Below, one piece after another: positions 35,470-45,083 of a DNA stretch of 64,000 bases (position 1 is its first letter; each line of letters starts with the position of its first letter). This DNA comes from Chryseobacterium sp. 52 (GTDB lineage Bacteria; Bacteroidota; Bacteroidia; Flavobacteriales; Weeksellaceae). The notes below the pieces were generated by a model. The model had not been told where the DNA came from and searched no databases. It saw nothing but the letters and a program-made list of their open reading frames with translations. Location of the stretch: assembly GCF_002754245.1 (NCBI RefSeq), contig NZ_PEEX01000001.1, forward strand, positions 1,054,001-1,118,000, given 5' to 3'. Position numbers and translations under genes: made by a program.

Positions 35470-36597
35470 ATGAAAAGCTTTAAAGATGTTTTTGAACGCT
35501 ATCAGTGGGGTGAGGTAAAAGCTAAACTCGAAAAAGTAACCCGGACAGACGTTCTGAACAGCCTTCAGAAGAAACATAAAACTCTGGATGACTTTTTAAA
35601 CATGATTTCTCCTGTTGCAACACAGGAGCTGGAGCTGATGGCAAAAATGACCCGTCAGCTTACCCAGAAAAGATTTGGAAAAACAATCCAGCTCTATGCA
35701 CCGATGTACCTCAGCAATGAATGCCAGAATATCTGTACCTACTGTGGTTTCAGCCTTGATAATAACGTGAGACGAAAAACCCTTTCCGATACGGAGCTGA
35801 TGATTGAGGCCTCTGTTCTCAAATCTATGGGAGTTAATCATGTCCTGCTGGTAAGTGGAGAAGCCAATAAAACGGTGGGAATATCTTACTTTTTGAATGC
35901 CGTTCGCCTGCTGAGGCCTCATTTTGCCAATATTTCGATTGAAGTACAGCCATTATCAGAAGAAGAATACCTGCAGCTGCATCTGGAAGGCGTGTATTCG
36001 GTTTTAGTCTATCAGGAAACTTATCATCAGGAAGTGTATAAAGAATATCATCCTAAAGGAAAAAAATCAAATTTCCATTTCCGATTGGATACTCCGGACA
36101 GGATAGGAAGAGCGGGGATTCATAAGATAGGGCTTGGAGTACTGCTTGGGCTAGAAGATTGGCGTGTAGACAGTTTCTTTAATGCGCTTCATATTGATTA
36201 TCTTCAGAAACAGTACTGGAAGAGTAAGTTTTCAGTCTCCTTTCCCAGATTGAGACCTGCAGAAGGAATTATTGAGCCCAATTTTATCATGGAAGATAAA
36301 GACCTCTTGCAGTTGATTTGTGCCTACAGAATTTGGAATGAAGATCTGGAAATTTCAATATCCACAAGGGAGAATGAAAAGTTCAGGAACAATATCATTT
36401 CACTGGGAGCCACGGCAATGAGTGCGGGTTCAAAAACAAATCCCGGAGGTTACGCAGTAGATGTAGAATCTCTGGAACAGTTTGAAACCAGTGACGAACG
36501 CAGTATGGAGGAAGTGAAAGAGAGTATTAAAAAAGCAGGTTACGACCCTGTCATGAAGGATTGGGATCCGGCATACAGCGGATTTAGACCACTTTAA
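35470..36597 (+). CDS. thiH: 2-iminoacetate synthase ThiH
   Basis: A 375-residue radical SAM lyase that cleaves tyrosine to give dehydroglycine for ThiG. The cluster motif is CQNICTYCGF (CxxxCxxC), with VLLVSGE next and the C-terminal SAGSKTNPGGY block. Presence of ThiH rather than ThiO implies the anaerobe-type glycine-imine route. It lies 14 bp after thiG. Confidence 0.96.
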   Translation: MKSFKDVFERYQWGEVKAKLEKVTRTDVLNSLQKKHKTLDDFLNMISPVATQELELMAKMTRQLTQKRFGKTIQLYAPMYLSNECQNICTYCGFSLDNNVRRKTLSDTELMIEASVLKSMGVNHVLLVSGEANKTVGISYFLNAVRLLRPHFANISIEVQPLSEEEYLQLHLEGVYSVLVYQETYHQEVYKEYHPKGKKSNFHFRLDTPDRIGRAGIHKIGLGVLLGLEDWRVDSFFNALHIDYLQKQYWKSKFSVSFPRLRPAEGIIEPNFIMEDKDLLQLICAYRIWNEDLEISISTRENEKFRNNIISLGATAMSAGSKTNPGGYAVDVESLEQFETSDERSMEEVKESIKKAGYDPVMKDWDPAYSGFRPL

Positions 36598-36610
36598 TCA
36601 TTAAGATCTA

Positions 36611-37321
36611 ATGAAAAGCGAAGATATTTTTGCAAGATACAGCCGACAGATATTTATTGATGAAATTGGTCTTGAAGGGCAGAAAAAGATAATAGCGTCC
36701 AAAGTTCTTGTCATAGGAGCAGGAGGTTTGGGAAGCCCCGTTATTCAATACCTCGCCGCATCCGGAGTAGGAACTTTAGGGGTGGCAGATTTTGATAGGG
36801 TAGAACTTCATAATTTAAACCGTCAGATTATTCATAATGAGAAAACAGTTGGCACTCCAAAAATAAAAAGTGCAGAAATTTTTGTGAAGAACCTTAATCA
36901 CCAGATAAAATTTACGGGGATAGAACAGAAAATTGAAACTTCCAATGCAGAAGAGATCCTTTCTCAGTATGATATTATCGGAGACTGTTCAGATAACTTT
37001 ACCGCCAGATATCTGGTCAATGATACTTGTGTTCAACTTGGGAAGCCTTTGGTTTACGGAAGTATATTGGGATTTTCAGGACAAACTGCAATATTTAATT
37101 ATAAAAACAGCAAAAACCTTAGAAACCTATTTCCAGAACCACCTGTTGATGAAGATATTCCGGACTGTGACAGCCTTGGAGTATTGGGAGCATTGCCCGG
37201 TATTGTTGGAAGCATGATGGCGATGCAGGTTTTAAAGATCATCACCGGACTTCCGGTACAGACAGATCAGCTTACACTTATTGATACGCTGGACTGGAGA
37301 TTTCAAACCATAGATTTTTAA
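36611..37321 (+). CDS. thiF: ThiF/MoeB-type adenylyltransferase
   Basis: 236 residues. Adenylates the ThiS C-terminus. The ATP site includes VLVIGAGGLGSPVIQYLAASGVG, which spans about 29-50 (conserved Gly and Arg residues in order), then DFDRVELHNLNRQ and DCSDNFTARYLVND. The conserved Cys in PDCDSLGVLG is present. The two CxxC pairs that bind structural zinc in E. coli ThiF and MoeB are missing: the first reads SKNLRNLFPEP and the C-terminal pair is absent. Last gene of the operon. Confidence 0.92.
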   Translation: MKSEDIFARYSRQIFIDEIGLEGQKKIIASKVLVIGAGGLGSPVIQYLAASGVGTLGVADFDRVELHNLNRQIIHNEKTVGTPKIKSAEIFVKNLNHQIKFTGIEQKIETSNAEEILSQYDIIGDCSDNFTARYLVNDTCVQLGKPLVYGSILGFSGQTAIFNYKNSKNLRNLFPEPPVDEDIPDCDSLGVLGALPGIVGSMMAMQVLKIITGLPVQTDQLTLIDTLDWRFQTIDF

Positions 37322-37344
37322 ATTATTTTTGTTTTTAAATAAAT

Positions 37345-37371
37345 GAGGCAGTAAAATGTATTTACTGCCTC
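37345..37371. terminator. Hairpin between thiF and barrel-protein gene
   Basis: The 11-bp perfect stem gaggcagtaaa/tttactgcctc lies between convergent genes. The T-rich stretch is better on the minus side. Confidence 0.7.
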
Positions 37372-37379
37372 GTTATCAA

Positions 37380-39614
37380 TTATTGTGGAGTTTGCATTAC
37401 CCCTCCGCTTTCATCTTTCTTAGTCTGGTTCAGGATATTAGCATCCTCTTTTGCCAGTTTATTTCTTGTTGGAATTTTATAATTGATTGAAATTCCAAAA
37501 TTTCTGGTGTCATTTTTAGAACGGATCGTTACCGGCTGTCCTCCAAGCGGGTTAGAATGGGCTTGCATTACCTGAGAGTTCAGAACATCATTGGCAAACA
37601 ATGAAACCGTTAAACGCTTATCCATAAACTTCTTGGTCAAAGTTAAATTAAGGGAATTGTTGAAAGGTTTGTCCGCTGTAAAATAAAAATAACTTCCTTT
37701 TGGCGTCAGGTAACTGTAATTCGCATTCAACGTTACTTCTTTTGGCAGGATCACTTGGGCCATAACATTGAAGATCCAGAATCCTTTATTGTTTAGATTA
37801 TCAATTTCATGCTTTTGATACCCTGCATAAAGATACATGAAGTTGATTTTGTCAGGATTAAAATTAAACTTCATAATCTCGCTTAGAGGTTTGCTGAAAA
37901 TCATAAACGGAATAGGAAGGCCCACATTGAAATTATGGATTCTCATATTCGAAATATTCACCTGCTGATTATAAAGATTTTTACCATCTCTCATGATAAG
38001 CTGCGCCACCTGATTTTTTGCAGAACTTACACTGTATCCAATAAATGCATAATCAAAAGCCGAAATTTTTAATTCGTAATTGTCAAAAATGGTAGGCTGA
38101 AGATTTGGATTTCCGTTTACCTGTGTATTGGGACCTCCGAACGTAGTGTTATTCGGGTTCAGTGCTGATATACTTGGAAGATTAATTTTTTTGTTATAGT
38201 TAGCGGCTACATAAACCTGGTTCATCAGGCTGTATTGAACACTGGCATTAGGAAAGATCTTAAACTTATTAAATGGAAGCAGATCTCCTTGTACCAGAAC
38301 ATTTTGTGAATTGACCATTCTTGTAACCCCTGAAATATCATAATTCTCAGCCCGGCCTCCTAAAATAAAATCAAATTTTTTCAGTTTAGCCTGAAACTCA
38401 AGATAAGTGGAAGCGGTTTGTCTCTGATATTCAAGATTTTTAAGGCCTCTGCTTTCGGTGTCAAAGTCCATTTTTTCATATAAACCTCCAAAGCTTACCT
38501 TACCTCCGTCCATCAGCTTGATGGGCTGAGAATAATCGACTTTGAAATTGGCAATCCTCATATCCGTACTGTTATTCAGTATATTTCCTGTAGAATTGTT
38601 GACAGGGTCGCCGTTTGTAAACTGTTCGTATCTGAGAATATTATCCTGGTTGAATTTATTATCAGATTTTGTGAAACCAAACTGGAAGTCTAGTTTTTTA
38701 GCTTTGTCGTCAAAACGCTTCTGATAGGTAACTACTGCTTCCTGCCTTACATTATTGGAGTTGCTGGCGTCAAAGTTATTATTAAAAGTGTAATCTCTCA
38801 GATAATATTCATTGGGCTTTGTAGGATCTGGGATGATAAGTTTCGATGCAGATCCGCTACTTAAGGTATAGCTGTCATTGTTATTATGATAAATATCGTA
38901 GTTCAATAATAATCTGTCCAGTCCCAGATCAAAAGTGATACCTGCTTTGGCAAAATAACCACGGTTTACCCGGTCAGTATTACTGCTAAGAAGTTCATCC
39001 TGCTGGGTATTGAGCATATTTTCACGATAGTTCTGTCCTACATTCAGCTGCCATCCGAAAAGTTTATTTCTTGCGTTCAGATTCACGGAATGGGTGGTTC
39101 TGTTTCTGAACTTATCATAGTTGGTGAATGAATAGTTTCCAGAATAGGTGGCTGTTAAATACTTATTGGCATTTTTATTCGTGATGATATTCATAATTGC
39201 ACCACCGGAAGTAGCAGGAAACTCTGCTCCGGGTTGGGTGATCACTTCAATTCTGTCTACAGAATTGGCAGGCATTCCTTCAAGGAAAGAATTTAATTCA
39301 TTTGAAGTAATATTTAAAGGTCTTCCGTTCAGATATACATCCAGAATTTTCCCCTGGTACATCATTCCCGCAATATCTGTAGAAACAAGTCCCGGAAGTT
39401 TTTTTATTCCCTCTAAAACGTTGCCGTTGTTAAGCTGTGGCTGCTCAGAAAAATCAAAAATGGTACGGTCTGCTTTCTGCTCAACGGCTTTTTTAGTTTT
39501 TGTAATAACTACGCCTTCAATCTGCTTTTCCTTCTCCGCACTGCTGCCGTTCTTCTCCTGAGAATAGACGAGGAAAGATCCTAAAAGAGATAGAGCTAAT
39601 ATAGTTTTTCTCAT
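37380..39614 (-). CDS. TonB-dependent receptor-like outer-membrane barrel protein
   Basis: 744 residues with signal peptide MRKTILALSLLGSFLVYSQ. A plug domain (about 45-150, IEGVVITKTKKAVEQKADR, VDRIEVITQPGAEFPATSGGAIMNIIT) is followed by a C-terminal barrel of the 'outer membrane beta-barrel family' (PF14905) type. There is no N-terminal CarboxypepD-like repeat and no SusD partner, so a polysaccharide system is not indicated. The ligand is unknown. It is convergent with thiF and divergent from the sulfur-like leader of the next receptor. Confidence 0.85.
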   Translation of the reverse strand: MRKTILALSLLGSFLVYSQEKNGSSAEKEKQIEGVVITKTKKAVEQKADRTIFDFSEQPQLNNGNVLEGIKKLPGLVSTDIAGMMYQGKILDVYLNGRPLNITSNELNSFLEGMPANSVDRIEVITQPGAEFPATSGGAIMNIITNKNANKYLTATYSGNYSFTNYDKFRNRTTHSVNLNARNKLFGWQLNVGQNYRENMLNTQQDELLSSNTDRVNRGYFAKAGITFDLGLDRLLLNYDIYHNNNDSYTLSSGSASKLIIPDPTKPNEYYLRDYTFNNNFDASNSNNVRQEAVVTYQKRFDDKAKKLDFQFGFTKSDNKFNQDNILRYEQFTNGDPVNNSTGNILNNSTDMRIANFKVDYSQPIKLMDGGKVSFGGLYEKMDFDTESRGLKNLEYQRQTASTYLEFQAKLKKFDFILGGRAENYDISGVTRMVNSQNVLVQGDLLPFNKFKIFPNASVQYSLMNQVYVAANYNKKINLPSISALNPNNTTFGGPNTQVNGNPNLQPTIFDNYELKISAFDYAFIGYSVSSAKNQVAQLIMRDGKNLYNQQVNISNMRIHNFNVGLPIPFMIFSKPLSEIMKFNFNPDKINFMYLYAGYQKHEIDNLNNKGFWIFNVMAQVILPKEVTLNANYSYLTPKGSYFYFTADKPFNNSLNLTLTKKFMDKRLTVSLFANDVLNSQVMQAHSNPLGGQPVTIRSKNDTRNFGISINYKIPTRNKLAKEDANILNQTKKDESGGVMQTPQ

Positions 39615-39725
39615 AATGTTTTTTTACTACTGTTCAGTTAGACGTAAAAAAGAATGATTTGTTACGGCAAAATTTGCGAAAAGTTAAATTTTTAAGCAAT
39701 TATTTTTTTATTTCCGAAATAATTA

Positions 39726-39733
39726 TATCTTTG
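39726..39733 (+). promoter_or_regulatory. -7 box (TATCTTTG) of TonB-receptor leader
   Basis: A perfect TAnnTTTG match. Transcription would start near 39739, just before the S-box-like RNA, leaving a leader of nearly 390 nt. Confidence 0.6.
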
Positions 39734-39741
39734 CCACGTAA

Positions 39742-39808
39742 TTATCAAGAATCTCATAGATGGGATAGCAACCTGCAAAAACAAGCAAGGTGCTGAAATA
39801 GATAAGCC
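39742..39808 (+). ncRNA. S-box (SAM-I)-like compact leader RNA
   Basis: The RNA has ttATCAAGA at the 5' side and GATAAg at the 3' side, forming a P1 of the SAM-I kind. A long P3-like hairpin (agcaacctgc/gcaaggtgct) carries the S-box words GCAACC and GGTGCT. The P2 region is only a 4-bp stem (tctc/ggga), and P4 and the pseudoknot partners are absent. It is therefore a minimal relative, a different riboswitch class or a look-alike. Its place right after a -7 box and before a Cys-rich mini-frame supports a sulfur-related role. Confidence 0.5.
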
Positions 39809-39983
39809 GGCATGCCCGGAAAAAATGTTTATTCTCTATTTTCTTCCCATCTTGAAATTTTTTGATTTAAAAATAAAATCAATGTTTAGAGACAAGGGAA
39901 ACCTCATTACCAATTTAAATTTTCGTTTCTCAGATCATGAAGGATCACTTCGTTATTCTGACCTGTTTTCATGCCATTTCCAC

Positions 39984-40007
39984 ATGCGCATGTGTTGTTG
40001 TTTCTAG
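39984..40007 (+). promoter_or_regulatory. Candidate Cys leader peptide (MRMCCCF)
   Basis: An ATG (39984) opens a seven-codon frame, Met-Arg-Met-Cys-Cys-Cys-Phe-TAG, using three TGT codons in a row. It is also the 3' end of a longer in-frame reading from ATG 39882. Consecutive Cys codons before a stop are the hallmark of cysteine-responsive attenuators described in other bacteria. A hairpin follows at 40050-40066. Confidence 0.45.
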
Positions 40008-40049
40008 ACTTCTTTAAAAAATAATTCAAACATTTTGGCTTTTAACAGT

Positions 40050-40066
40050 AACCTTAAAATAAGGTT
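40050..40066 (+). promoter_or_regulatory. Hairpin between Cys frame and receptor start
   Basis: The stem aacctta/taaggtt (7 bp) has a 3-nt A loop and no T run, so it is not an ordinary terminator. It could be an attenuator arm. Confidence 0.4.
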
Positions 40067-40126
40067 GCAGGAATACTATTGCCTAAAATCAAACAAACAA
40101 TCAGTAATAAAAAAACAGAAAAGCAC

Positions 40127-42871
40127 ATGCGTAATTTCGAGAAAAAAACAATCATAGCTTCAGCAGCACTTATTTCAGCCTTTTACTTTGGACAGTCAGA
40201 TTCTGCATCCTCTAAAAAGATTGATGATGTTGTCATTCTTGGTTCAAGAGGATCGGGTAGATCCCTCACAGAAACGCCGGTTCCGGTAGATATCATCAAT
40301 ATATCAAAGATCTTAAGACAAAGTCCGGCTAACAATATCAGCCAGGCCCTCAACTATGTGGTGCCTTCATTTTCTTCCACCTCACATACCGTGAATGACG
40401 GAACCGATTTTGTAGATCCGGCTCTTCTCAGAGGCCTCGGTCCGGATCAGGTTTTAGTCCTTCTGAACGGGAAAAGAAGATACCAGTCCTCATTAATTAA
40501 TGTGACTCTGACTCCGGGAAGAGGATCGGTAGGAACAGATCTTAATGCGATTCCGGCATTTGCTTTGGAGAAAATTGAAGTGCTAAGAGACGGAGCTTCT
40601 GCTCAGTATGGTTCTGATGCCATTGCAGGAGTTGTGAATTTAGGACTCAAAAGAAGGATCGGTCTTTCGGGACAGCTGTTCTTAGGAGGCTACGTTTCAC
40701 CTGTGGCCAATAATTTTTCCGGAGGAATAGATGGACAGACCATTTCTGCAGACCTGAATTATGGGGCTAAAATTGGTGAGAAAGGATTCATTAATGTTAC
40801 CGGATCTGTACAATATAGAGATCCTTATTCAAGAGCAGGCGAGAGACAGGGAGATATTTTTAATGCTTACAATGCCATTAATTACAGAGCATTGCAGAAT
40901 GGAGTAAACATTGACGGCTTGTATAAAAATATTACCAATACTCCAAACAGTCAGCAGATCATCAACACGGTTAAGCAATATGCATCGCAGGTTGATTATT
41001 TTTCACAAGATTTTAAATCTCAGATATCAGGTGTGAACAGCATTACAGCACTGCAAGGTTTATTAGGAAAAGATTTTACCAATCAGGAACTCAATTACAG
41101 AGGTTTGGAAAGAAAAGACTTCAGCCTGAGAGCAGGACAGTCCAAATTACAGTCTGCACAGTTGTTTTTCAATTCTGAAATTCCGGTAAATGAAGACTGG
41201 AAAGTATATTCCTTTGGAGGCTACAGCTACCGTTTGGGAAATGCCGGAGGTTTTTACCGTTTGCCCAATACAGAAAGAAATATCAATGCTGTTACTCCCA
41301 ATGGATATCTGCCACAAATTGAAGCTGGTGTCAGTGATTATTCCCTGGCTGGAGGAATCAAGGGAAATTGGAACGGCTGGAATGTAGATTTGAGTAATAC
41401 TTTCGGGAAGAATGCTTTTAATTTTGGCGTGGTCAATACCTTTAATGCCTCTCAGGGAGATAATTCCCCGAGAAATTTTGAGGCAGGAGGATCAGAGTTT
41501 TTACAAAATACCCTGAATCTGGATTTTTCCAGAAAATATGATGTACTTCATGGCCTGAATGTAGCTTTTGGAGGCGAATACCGTTACGAAAACTATAAAG
41601 TGAATGCAGGAAAAGAAAATTCCTATGTGTCTTATGATATTTTTGGGCGTGTGGTGACAGCTGCGACTCCCGAAAATGAAAAAACCACTGACTTTTTTGG
41701 AGCAGCAAGGCCTGCCGGTTCTCAGGTTTTCCCAGGATTCAGTCCTGATAATGCCGTTTCCGGAAGCAGAAATAGTTTTGCAGCCTATGCAGATGTAGAA
41801 ATTGAACCCACCGACTGGTGGCTGGTAGAAGGAGCCGTGCGGTATGAAAACTATTCAGACTTCGGATCTACGTTCAATTATAAATTAGCTACCAATGTAA
41901 GGTTAGCTAAGAACTTTAACTGGAGAGGGGCTGTTTCCACCGGATTCAGAGCGCCTTCTCTGGCGCAGATCTATTACAGTTCTACATCTACATTAATTCA
42001 ACAGGGAAAAACCACACAGGTAGGGACGTTCAGAAATAATTCTGAAGCAGCTCAGGCATTAGGGATTCCGAAATTGAAACAGGAAACATCACAGTCCTAC
42101 AGTACAGGAATTACGTGGAAGATTCCGGCTTTAAGTCTGGTGTTTACGGCTGATGCCTATCTTATAAAGATCAAAGACAGAGTCGTGCTTACTGATTTAT
42201 TTTACCGTCCGGAAGGAAGTTTTGCACCGGGATCAGATCAGGCGGTTCTTCAGGGAGCGTTTGATATTGCCAGAGCCAGAGCTGCGAATTTCTTTGCCAA
42301 TGCAGTGGATTCTCAAACAAAAGGATTGGATATCACGGTTTCGCAGACATCGAGAATTTCAGAGGGAGCATCTTTGGAAAATAATCTGGGTCTTAATTTT
42401 AATCAGACCAGAAGAGTTGGGGATATTCATGCTTCGCCTAAACTGGTAAGCCAGATCAACAATTATTTTTCAGAACCCAACAGAGTCTATTTTGAAGAAG
42501 CTGTACCCCGGATAAAAGCTACTCTTGCCAATACTCTGAAACTTGCAGCTCTTACCGTTTCTCTTAGGAATTCCTATTTTGGAAAGGTTACTGACGCTGA
42601 TGTTCTGGATGCTAATTTTGACGGACTTACCGAAAGCAGAGAGCATTTTATTTTAAATGATCGTTTTGTGACGGATCTTTCTGTAGGGTATGATTTTAAC
42701 AAAAATATTTCGGCAACAATAGGAAGTAATAATATATTTAATATACTCCCTTCCAAGAGTCCGAATATCAGTTCATTGACTGCTGATAACCAGTTTGTCT
42801 ATTCAAGACAGGTTTCCCAGTATGGTATCGGAGGACGTTTTCTGTTCGCAAGGGTGGAATTCAAGTTTTAA
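40127..42871 (+). CDS. TonB-dependent receptor, possible sulfur-compound uptake
   Basis: 914 residues from ATG 40127 (MRNFEKKTIIASAALISAFYFGQ signal). The frame is open upstream to a TTG at 40079, which I reject because it would precede a good signal peptide. The plug domain (about 35-185) includes DDVVILGSRGSGRSLTETPV and EKIEVLRDGASAQYGSDAIAG. The rest is a 22-strand-type barrel ending FLFARVEFKF. No SusD or lipoprotein partner follows. The ligand is not visible in the protein; the sulfur hint comes only from the leader (S-box-like RNA, Cys frame). It ends at a bidirectional terminator. Confidence 0.9.
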   Translation: MRNFEKKTIIASAALISAFYFGQSDSASSKKIDDVVILGSRGSGRSLTETPVPVDIINISKILRQSPANNISQALNYVVPSFSSTSHTVNDGTDFVDPALLRGLGPDQVLVLLNGKRRYQSSLINVTLTPGRGSVGTDLNAIPAFALEKIEVLRDGASAQYGSDAIAGVVNLGLKRRIGLSGQLFLGGYVSPVANNFSGGIDGQTISADLNYGAKIGEKGFINVTGSVQYRDPYSRAGERQGDIFNAYNAINYRALQNGVNIDGLYKNITNTPNSQQIINTVKQYASQVDYFSQDFKSQISGVNSITALQGLLGKDFTNQELNYRGLERKDFSLRAGQSKLQSAQLFFNSEIPVNEDWKVYSFGGYSYRLGNAGGFYRLPNTERNINAVTPNGYLPQIEAGVSDYSLAGGIKGNWNGWNVDLSNTFGKNAFNFGVVNTFNASQGDNSPRNFEAGGSEFLQNTLNLDFSRKYDVLHGLNVAFGGEYRYENYKVNAGKENSYVSYDIFGRVVTAATPENEKTTDFFGAARPAGSQVFPGFSPDNAVSGSRNSFAAYADVEIEPTDWWLVEGAVRYENYSDFGSTFNYKLATNVRLAKNFNWRGAVSTGFRAPSLAQIYYSSTSTLIQQGKTTQVGTFRNNSEAAQALGIPKLKQETSQSYSTGITWKIPALSLVFTADAYLIKIKDRVVLTDLFYRPEGSFAPGSDQAVLQGAFDIARARAANFFANAVDSQTKGLDITVSQTSRISEGASLENNLGLNFNQTRRVGDIHASPKLVSQINNYFSEPNRVYFEEAVPRIKATLANTLKLAALTVSLRNSYFGKVTDADVLDANFDGLTESREHFILNDRFVTDLSVGYDFNKNISATIGSNNIFNILPSKSPNISSLTADNQFVYSRQVSQYGIGGRFLFARVEFKF

Positions 42872-42891
42872 AATAAATAAAAGGGAACAAT

Positions 42892-42922
42892 AAAAAAACA
42901 GAGAATCAATCTCTGTTTTTTT
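42892..42922. terminator. Bidirectional terminator
   Basis: The stem cagaga/tctctg is flanked by seven A and seven T, between convergent receptor genes. Confidence 0.88.
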
Positions 42923-42945
42923 ATTTGATTAATGTAAAGGCTGCA

Positions 42946-45066
42946 TTATTCTGCTCTTCCTTTTTCTTCGAAATTGATGTTTTTCTTACTGATTTTCTTT
43001 TTGTTGCTTCCAAAAGTATAATTAACGCTTAAACGGAAGCTTCTGCCATCCCAGTAATTGTCCATATATTGAGTGTTATCTGTAAAGTAAAGGGTTCCTT
43101 TATATCTTTGTGCGAAAATATTGGTTACTGTTGCATTGATCTGTAGTTTCTTTTCCATAAGAGAAAGTTTTAATCCTGAAGTGAGTTCCGGGAAGGCCTG
43201 AAAATAGGAGTTTACATTTTTGTACGGAAGGCTGTGGGTATAATTCAGGTACAGGGCAAGTGTTTTCTTTTGATTTAAAGTAAAAGTGTTGTTGATAGAA
43301 TAACCGAATGAACTTCCTTTCTGTGTTTTTGCATCAATATTAAAAACGGTCGAGTTCTGAAGAGTCGCATTCATGGCTATACTCGTTTCCCAGAATTTGA
43401 AAAAAGTGTCCGTATAAGAAGCATTAATCCCCCATGAATTATTGTTGTAATAGTTCAGGTAGTTGGAAACCTGGGAAATTTCGTCTATAGTAGAAATCTG
43501 GCCGAAAGCATTTTTCATTCTAAGGTAATAGATACTGGTAGAAAACTTGTTGTTGAACGTATATCCTAATTCCCAATTGTTAATATAGGCTGGCGTAAGC
43601 AGGGGATTTCCTGAAGAATAAGAATATGGGTTTGAATACCATCGGAAGGGATTGAGATTACCCATACTTGGACGGTTGATCCTTCTGGAATAGGAAAAGC
43701 TGAATACATTTTTATCCTCTTTATAGGAAACATAAGCAGAAGGGAACCACTGTCCGTAATGGTACTTGTTCTTTGTATTGGATGAAGGTGTAGCACTTTC
43801 TGCGTTGGTGTTTTCGTAGCGAATTCCCGCTTTGGTCTCCCAGTGTTCTCCGAAAGACTTTGCATAACTGAAGTAAGCTGCATAATTTTCTTCCTGATAC
43901 CGGAACAGATTAGCTCTTGAAAGATCCGGAATATACTGCCCTGCAGCCAGATTAAAATATTTAATATCCGAACTGTTTTTAAACTGATTAAATTTAACTC
44001 CGGTTTCAATGGTACCGAAAGAGAAAGGAAGTTCCAGATCTGCCTGGGCAGAAAAAATCTGAGGCGAGATCAGAGAAGTGGTTTTTACATCCTGAGTGGA
44101 GTTGTCCGAAGATTTCAGGGTAGAAAAATTAACCTCAGTATCAGAATTGTTTTTGTAAAAATTTCCTGCAATACTCAGTTTCTTTCCCAGTGAATCCAGT
44201 TTGAGATCATAATAGGCACTTAAAGTGTGGGTTGGAAGTTTTTCACGGTGAAAAGTGTGGGTAAGAAGGTTTTCTTCCTGAAGATCTGAGGTTATATTTT
44301 TTGTTGTGTTAACGATATTCATTCCGGATTTCTGATGGGCATAGATGTATTCCATTCCAATCTCCGAATTTTTGCTGATTTTATATGAAAGATTAAGAGT
44401 AGGAGTCAATTCATTCCACATATCTCTTCGTATCGAATTGCTGTAGTTTTGAGAAGCTCCGATAATCGTATAATTCTCATCTGTACGTTTAGCTGAATCA
44501 TAATACGACAGTCTCAGGCTGCTGCTGAATTTTTCTGTCTGATAATTAATTGAGCCGTTAGAGCTGAAACCCGAATACGTCCGTTGGATAAGATTGGTAT
44601 TGATATTTCCACTGAAGCCTAGATTTGGGTTTTTCTTCAGAATAATATTAATCAATCCGCTGTTTCCCTGAGCTTCGTATTTGGAAGGGGGTGTAGTGAT
44701 GACTTCTATTTTTGAGATATTTTCTGAACGGATAGATTTCAGATAATTTAACAGAGCATTTCCTGAAAGATTCAGCATTCTTCCGTTGACCATTACATTC
44801 ACCGTACTTTTTCCGGTAATAGAAATAGAGCCCATGTTTTCATCTACTTTCAGCATGGGAACGTTGGCCAGTGTTTCTGAAGCATCCATACCTTGTGAAG
44901 CTATAGAAGCCTCTACATTGAAGATCAGGCGGTCTGCTTTTCTTTCAATAAGTTTTTTCTTGACCAAAAGATTGATCTGCGCTACATGCTGAAGGCTGTC
45001 TTTCTGAACCTGTGCAGACAGAATGGTTGAAAAAAGGCTGATGATAAAAATATATTTCGGTTTCAT
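42946..45066 (-). CDS. Outer-membrane barrel protein, TonB-receptor-like
   Basis: 706 residues with signal MKPKYIFIISLFSTILSAQ. The plug part (about 30-145) has IERKADRLIFNVEAS, LKVDENMGSISITGKSTV and SKIEVITTPPSKYEAQGNSGLINI. It is the same architecture as the protein at 37380-39614 (PF14905-type barrel), and the two are paralogs. It is divergent to a LytS/LytR pair, which may control it. Ligand unknown. A TACCTTTG -7 box lies 17 bp upstream. Confidence 0.85.
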   Translation of the reverse strand: MKPKYIFIISLFSTILSAQVQKDSLQHVAQINLLVKKKLIERKADRLIFNVEASIASQGMDASETLANVPMLKVDENMGSISITGKSTVNVMVNGRMLNLSGNALLNYLKSIRSENISKIEVITTPPSKYEAQGNSGLINIILKKNPNLGFSGNINTNLIQRTYSGFSSNGSINYQTEKFSSSLRLSYYDSAKRTDENYTIIGASQNYSNSIRRDMWNELTPTLNLSYKISKNSEIGMEYIYAHQKSGMNIVNTTKNITSDLQEENLLTHTFHREKLPTHTLSAYYDLKLDSLGKKLSIAGNFYKNNSDTEVNFSTLKSSDNSTQDVKTTSLISPQIFSAQADLELPFSFGTIETGVKFNQFKNSSDIKYFNLAAGQYIPDLSRANLFRYQEENYAAYFSYAKSFGEHWETKAGIRYENTNAESATPSSNTKNKYHYGQWFPSAYVSYKEDKNVFSFSYSRRINRPSMGNLNPFRWYSNPYSYSSGNPLLTPAYINNWELGYTFNNKFSTSIYYLRMKNAFGQISTIDEISQVSNYLNYYNNNSWGINASYTDTFFKFWETSIAMNATLQNSTVFNIDAKTQKGSSFGYSINNTFTLNQKKTLALYLNYTHSLPYKNVNSYFQAFPELTSGLKLSLMEKKLQINATVTNIFAQRYKGTLYFTDNTQYMDNYWDGRSFRLSVNYTFGSNKKKISKKNINFEEKGRAE

Positions 45067-45083
45067 AGTTTAAAATCTTGGTC

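Noticed and set aside
39742..39808. Canonical SAM-I riboswitch
   Set aside because: P4 and the pseudoknot partners are missing and P2 is only 4 bp, so I call it S-box-like only.
39825..40007. A 60-residue open frame before the TonB receptor
   Set aside because: It begins inside the leader right after the S-box-like RNA, has no protein-like composition except its Cys-rich end, and only the last seven codons form a plausible leader peptide.
37380..45066. SusC/SusD polysaccharide-utilisation locus
   Set aside because: No SusD-type lipoprotein, glycoside hydrolase or CarboxypepD-like repeat accompanies the barrel proteins.
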